DNA from: Vandiemenella viatica
Lineage: Eukaryota; Arthropoda; Insecta; Orthoptera; Morabidae
Length of the DNA stretch: 64,000 nucleotides
Reading direction: 5' to 3'
Assembly: GCA_031002005.1 (NCBI GenBank)
Contig: CM061921.1
Location: 149,577,283-149,641,282, forward strand
Every line of letters begins with the position of its first letter. Position 1 is the first letter of the stretch. The notes under the pieces are model-generated. The model saw only the letters and a list, made by a program, of their open reading frames with translations, made no database searches and had not been told where the DNA came from. Made by a program: the position numbers and the translations under genes. Shown one piece after another: positions 59,896-64,000 of the stretch.

Positions 59896-60471
59896 GTCGA
59901 GCAACCGCCGCCGTGAGCAGCAGTCATCGACTTTCTTGTGTGTTTAATCTAAAGTGTGGTAGATAGACTTTGTTTTTATCTTTGAATTTTCTGTGTAGGC
60001 AGTGAGTCAGCAGTCGAGCAATCGCCGCCGTGAGCAGCAGTCATTGACTTTCTTGTGTGTTTAATCTAAAGTGTGTTAGTTAGACTTTGTTTTTATCTTT
60101 GAATTTTCTGTGTAGGCAGTGAGTCAGCAGTCGAGCAATCCGCCGCCGTGAGCAGCAGTCATCGACTTTCTTGTGTATTTAATCTAAAGTGTGTTAGTTA
60201 GACTTTGTTTTTATCTTTGAATTTTCTGTGTAGGCAGTGAGTCAGCAGTGCAGCAGTAGCCAACTTTTGTGTGTGATTTAAATTAAGCTAGTTTTTGTCG
60301 TTATCTTTGAATATTTCCTGTCTAGGTAGTGTTCCAGTCAGTTGAGCCTCCGCAGCCGTAGCAGCAGTAGCCAACTTTTGTGTGTGATTTAAATTGTGCT
60401 AGTTTTTGTCGTTATCTTTGAATATTTCCTGTTTAGGTAGTGTTCCAGTCAGTTGAGCCTCCGCAGCCGTA
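59896..60471 (+). repeat. LINE 5' tandem monomers (3 x ~117 bp, then 2 x 111 bp)
   Basis: A-type units start at 59896, 60013 and 60130 (gtcgagcaa.cgccgccgtg) and are nearly identical. B-type units start at 60250 and 60361 (gcagcagtagccaactttt) and match each other at all but about two positions. A and B types are visibly related (shared ttatctttgaat and tgtgtag-type phrases). A third, partial B start follows at 60472. Similar monomer arrays act as promoters in other LINEs such as mouse L1. Confidence 0.9.
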
Positions 60472-60564
60472 GCAGCAGTAGCCACGAGCCTTTGCAGCCG
60501 TTAGTACCGGTCGCCGATTTTTGTGTATTTATTTGTAGTTCGGTTTTTGTCTGTTTCAGGTGTC

Positions 60565-61491
60565 ATGACTTGTGCAAAGTGTTCTCGTAGGCGTCTGGTT
60601 CTCGAGGAGATTCTTAATACTATGGCGTCTCTTCAAGCGCAGGTATGGAGCATCCTAGACGAGGAGCGGCAGTGCGTCGAAGAAATTCCGCAGCCAACTG
60701 CAGTGGAACCGGCAAGTTTTGATTTTGAGGTTCCAGTTGCAGAAAACATCTGGCATCGTGTGGATCAGAGAAAGGCGTCGAAATTCCCAATTAGCCGAAG
60801 GGAAAATGTTACCTTGCCCCTAAGTAACGCGTTTTCTGTGTTGCAGGAAGTTGTAGATTCAAACGCGAATGGCCCAGAAGAGCAGCAGGGAAGATTTACC
60901 CGCAGACCCCGAGCCTTGCCAGGAAAAGGTTTACTGGTGATTGGCAGCTCCAACGTGCGACGGCTGGAGAAACCGCTACGGGAATTAGCCACGAAGAACG
61001 GTGCAGATCCTCATACTAACGTTCATTCCGTTTCTCTTTCAGGAGCAACCGTACCACGTGTCATGGAGGCCATTCCAAGAGCGATTAGGGAATCGAACTG
61101 CCGTCAGTTAAGAGTAGCTGCGCACGTCGGCACTAATGACTCGTGTCGTGTTTCTGTTCCAGATATAGTTAAATCCATGGACAAGATGGGCCGAAAGGCG
61201 TATGAAGCCGCCCGGGAAAATTCAGTTTCATTACAGTTCTCAATTTGCAGTGTGGTGCCGCGTGTCGATTGTGGGGAGGCTGTGTGGTGGAAGATCTTTA
61301 ATTTAAATAATAATTTGCAGGAGCTGTGTCGCAAAAACAACTGGGGCTTCGTCGACCTTCGTCCGATGATAGCTGCCAGCTGGGACGCATTTGACAGGTC
61401 GGGCATCCACTACACACCTAGAATGGCGTCCAAGGTGGCTGCTAAAATTTGGAACCGCCTTGATATGAATTATTTTTTAGGAACAGTGTGA
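60565..61491 (+). CDS. LINE ORF1 with SGNH-hydrolase-like domain
   Basis: An intact frame of 308 codons from ATG at 60565 (MTCAKCSRRRLVLEEILNTM), chosen over an in-frame ATG 14 codons upstream because that lead is hydrophobic and follows the 5' repeats. Residues 1-25 hold a CxxC and a short helix. From about residue 122 an esterase-like fold is indicated by block I LLVIGSSNVRRL (60931-60966), block III HVGTND (61123-61140) and a terminal DRSGIH (61393-61410). Some CR1-clade ORF1 proteins carry such a domain, thought to help lipid or RNP association. Catalytic residues look present (Ser, Asn, Asp/His). Confidence 0.8.
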   Translation: MTCAKCSRRRLVLEEILNTMASLQAQVWSILDEERQCVEEIPQPTAVEPASFDFEVPVAENIWHRVDQRKASKFPISRRENVTLPLSNAFSVLQEVVDSNANGPEEQQGRFTRRPRALPGKGLLVIGSSNVRRLEKPLRELATKNGADPHTNVHSVSLSGATVPRVMEAIPRAIRESNCRQLRVAAHVGTNDSCRVSVPDIVKSMDKMGRKAYEAARENSVSLQFSICSVVPRVDCGEAVWWKIFNLNNNLQELCRKNNWGFVDLRPMIAASWDAFDRSGIHYTPRMASKVAAKIWNRLDMNYFLGTV

Positions 61492-64000
61492 GGCCCGAGG
61501 ATCCTTCATTTCACCGAAGAGGATGTGCTGATAACTTAGAAGCTGGTCCCGGTAGTGATGGCGCGAATAATTTTAATATTACAGCTCCAATTACTTCACC
61601 CGTTTACCGTCAGAGTGCGAGTATGAAAAATGCTATTTCAGACACAAATAACAATACGAAGCAGCTAAGGATAATGGTACTAAATTGTCAGAGTATTAGA
61701 GGGAAAATTAGCGGATTTTCACGCCTCAGTTGCGACTAATGATGTCGATATAATACTAGGAACAGAGAGCTGGTTGACGCCCTGAAGTTGAATCTAGCGA
61801 AGTATTTGGCCCTCATTTCAATGTTTTTCGGAAGGACAGAACTGTCTCAATGGGTGGGGGTGTGTTCGTGGCCGTAAGTAAAACCGTTAATTGCTCTGTC
61901 GTAACTGAAACTGGAAAATTTTTGCGAGTTAATATGGGTCAAGGTAAAAATTGGCAAAAATTTAAAGTTCATACTCGGGTCATTTTATCGACCTCCGGAT
62001 TCTGATCTGGCTAACGCGGAATACTTCAGGGAGTCGCTTAATAACATTTACAAAAAATTTCAAGGACATATATTGATCGTGGGTGGTGACTTTAACCTAC
62101 CGTCGGTTAGGTGGGACACATACACGTTCAGGTTGGGTGGAAGAGATAGGTTAATAACCGAAACGTTCCTAGAATCATTTGCAGAAAGATCTCTTGAGCA
62201 GATGGTCGAAGAGCCAACGCGGTGCGACAAAGATTCCTCGTCCATTCTGGATCTTTTTCTAATTAGCAATCCTGATATTGTAGATAAAGTTTGTATAGAA
62301 GACGGTATAAGTGATCACAAGGCGGTTGTGGTAACGTTAAACTGTAGTCTGAGTCTGAAGCATGACAAAGAGAAACTCGTGTTTTGCTTCGATAAGGCAA
62401 ACGATGCGGGATATGGTTGATCACTTTGCGAAGAATTTTGAAACGTACATGCTAAATACAAATGTTGAGGAACTTTGGTTTAATTTAAAAGAACTAATAT
62501 GGACCGGTTTAAACCAGTTTGTTCCTAAGAAGAGTATTAAGGTCAGTAATAACTTCCCTTGGTTGAATAGGGAAGTGAAACGTTTGCTCAGGAGGCAAAG
62601 GCGTTTACATGCCACGGTGAAAAAATCGGGGGACTCATCTAATCGTGCTAAATTAGTCCGAGTTGCGTGCGGAAGTGCGTAAGGCAATGCGCGATGCGTT
62701 TAAATAATTCCAAGCCAGGAATTTATCCGAAGATCTCATTACTAATCCAAAAAAGTTCTGGTCGTATATCAAAGTAATAAGAGGCTCTCGTAAGGTTATG
62801 CCGTCGCTGATTAAAGAAAATGGTGAATTATCAGAAACAAGCGTAGAGAAAGCAGAAATTTTGAATGATATATTTAAAAAGGCTTTTACGATAGAAAACT
62901 CAGAGGAGATACCGATATTTAACAATCGTACCGACAAAATTATGAATGATCTCGCTCTTGATGTTGAGGGAATAACTAAACTGCTTATGAATGTAAAAAC
63001 CAATAAGGCTCCCGGACCAGACGGTATTCCTACAAGATTCTACTCAAGATACGCAAAGGAAATTGCACCGTATTTGATGAAATTGTATACCGTCTCTCTG
63101 GATCAAGGAAAAATACCAGCCGAATGGAAGACCGCTATCGTAACTCCAGTGTTTAAAAATGGGAATGTTAATGATCCTCAGAATTATAGGCCGATCTCGT
63201 TAACTTCAATATTTTGCAGGATTTTAGAACATATCATCTATTCAAATGTCATGCGGTTCTTGGATGAAGGTGAGCTTTTAAATCCAAATCAACATGGATT
63301 CAGAAAAGGCCGATGCTGCGAAACACAACTTGCACTTCTAATTCACGACTTGTGCCGAATTATAGATGAGCAATCCCAGGTTGATTTGGTTCTATTAGAC
63401 TTTAAAAAAGCTTTCGATACTGTGCCTCACACTAGGTTACTTAGGAAACTTCGCAGTTACGGCATATCTAGACAAATATGCGACTGGGTTGCAGACTTCC
63501 TGAAGGGCAGAACACAGTGTGTAGTTCTCGACGGTGAGCGTTCATCACTTACTGAAGTGGGGTCTGGAGTTCCCCAGGGAAGCGTGTTAGGGCCACTGTT
63601 GTTTCTCATATACATCAATGATCTATGCGACATAATAGGGGGGATGAAAAGATTATTTGCCTGATGATGCTATAATTTATCGCGAAATCAAAACCCAGGA
63701 CGACTGCGCTTTGTTACAAGACGATATTATGAAAATAATTGGGTGGTGTAAAGATTGGCAGTTGGAGTTAAACGCTAAAAAGTGCCAAGTCATGCGTGTA
63801 AGTAAAAAGGTGACACCATTTAACTATGAATATACGATTAATGGCACTGTCCTTAGAACGGTAAATTCCGCTAAATACCTAGGGGCTAACAATTCGTAAT
63901 AATTTGTCGTGGAATGAGCATATCGAGAATGTAATGGGAAAAGCAAATCGTATGCTCCGATTTCTAGGTCGTAATTTAAATCAATGCACTCAGGAAGTTA
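61488..64000 (+). pseudogene. LINE ORF2: endonuclease and reverse transcriptase, frameshifted
   Basis: ORF2 overlaps the ORF1 stop by a few bases. The endonuclease shows IMVLNCQSIRGKISGF (61673), GTESWL (61765), FYRPPDSD (61985), LIVGGDFNLPSVRW (62065-62110) and GISDHKAVV (62305). RT starts near 62798: KTNKAPGPDGIP (63000), NYRPISLTS (63185), LDFKKAFDTV (63396), SGVPQGSVLGP (63563-63598). The FADD box at 63656-63668 is split by one extra T at 63662, and another shift occurs near 63886. Others lie near 61735, 61790, 61950, 62395 and 62680. The C-terminal NRMLRFLGRNLNQ is visible at 63940. Confidence 0.88.

Larger units (their letters stand above)
59896..64000 (+). mobile_element. CR1/Jockey-type LINE, 5' part, runs off the window
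   Basis: Order: five tandem 5' monomers (59896-60471), a short leader, ORF1 (60565-61491), then ORF2 with endonuclease and reverse transcriptase to the window edge. ORF1 is intact, and ORF2 is interrupted by only a handful of one-base indels, so the copy is young compared with the LINE debris inside myosin V. It is antisense to myosin V and lies upstream of the first visible exon, so it is probably intronic. The 3' end is beyond 64000. Confidence 0.9.

Noticed and set aside
59896..60471. CRISPR-like array
   Set aside because: Adjacent units with no unique spacers, in front of a LINE in a eukaryotic genome.
60523..60564. Upstream ATG as the ORF1 start
   Set aside because: Adds 14 hydrophobic residues from the leader; the ATG at 60565 begins the CxxC segment.

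Overview
This window is AT-rich eukaryotic nuclear DNA, almost certainly from an insect. It has one recognisable host gene, split into small exons by repeat-laden introns, and the rest is transposable-element debris. The gene is the 3' half of unconventional myosin V (Drosophila didum, vertebrate MYO5) on the minus strand. Eleven exons run from 55002 down to 23885, with consistent splice phases and 679 codons before the stop. The motor, neck and upstream coiled-coil exons are not seen and must lie beyond position 64000. The repeat spectrum (tRNA-derived SINEs, mariner/Tc1, hAT, Harbinger, Ty3/gypsy, CR1/Jockey-like LINEs) and kilobase introns would suit a large-genome insect, perhaps a polyneopteran. 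That guess rests on remembered repeat resemblance and is weak.

Layout. 1-21800 has no host gene. It holds a LINE reverse-transcriptase relic (1-430), a Tc1-like relic (1090-1995), a decayed gypsy element (5078-8683) interrupted by a Harbinger element with exact TTA target duplication (7104-8260), a mariner-type element nested in a SINE (9748-11270), a minus-strand LTR element carrying only gag (13226-16874), a LINE 3' end (16890-17480) and an hAT relic hosting a smaller hAT element with a perfect 8-bp duplication (18413-19118). 21823-55002 is the myosin V gene; its introns hold CR1-like LINE fragments, SINEs, hAT, mariner relics, MITEs and simple repeats. 55003-59895 is mostly featureless, with two small elements. 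59896-64000 is the 5' part of a fairly young CR1/Jockey-type LINE with tandem 5' monomers, an ORF1 containing an SGNH-hydrolase-like domain, and an endonuclease/reverse-transcriptase ORF2 broken by a few frameshifts.

The visible myosin V exons encode the distal coiled coil and the globular cargo-binding tail. The other coding remnants belong to mobile elements, and nearly all of those are broken. I found no CRISPR array, operon, rRNA or tRNA gene. I see no clearly new multi-gene system. The most distinctive signals are a pair of palindromes at the myosin V C terminus that coincide with loss of the expected stop, the monomer array in front of the LINE, and the gag-only LTR element.
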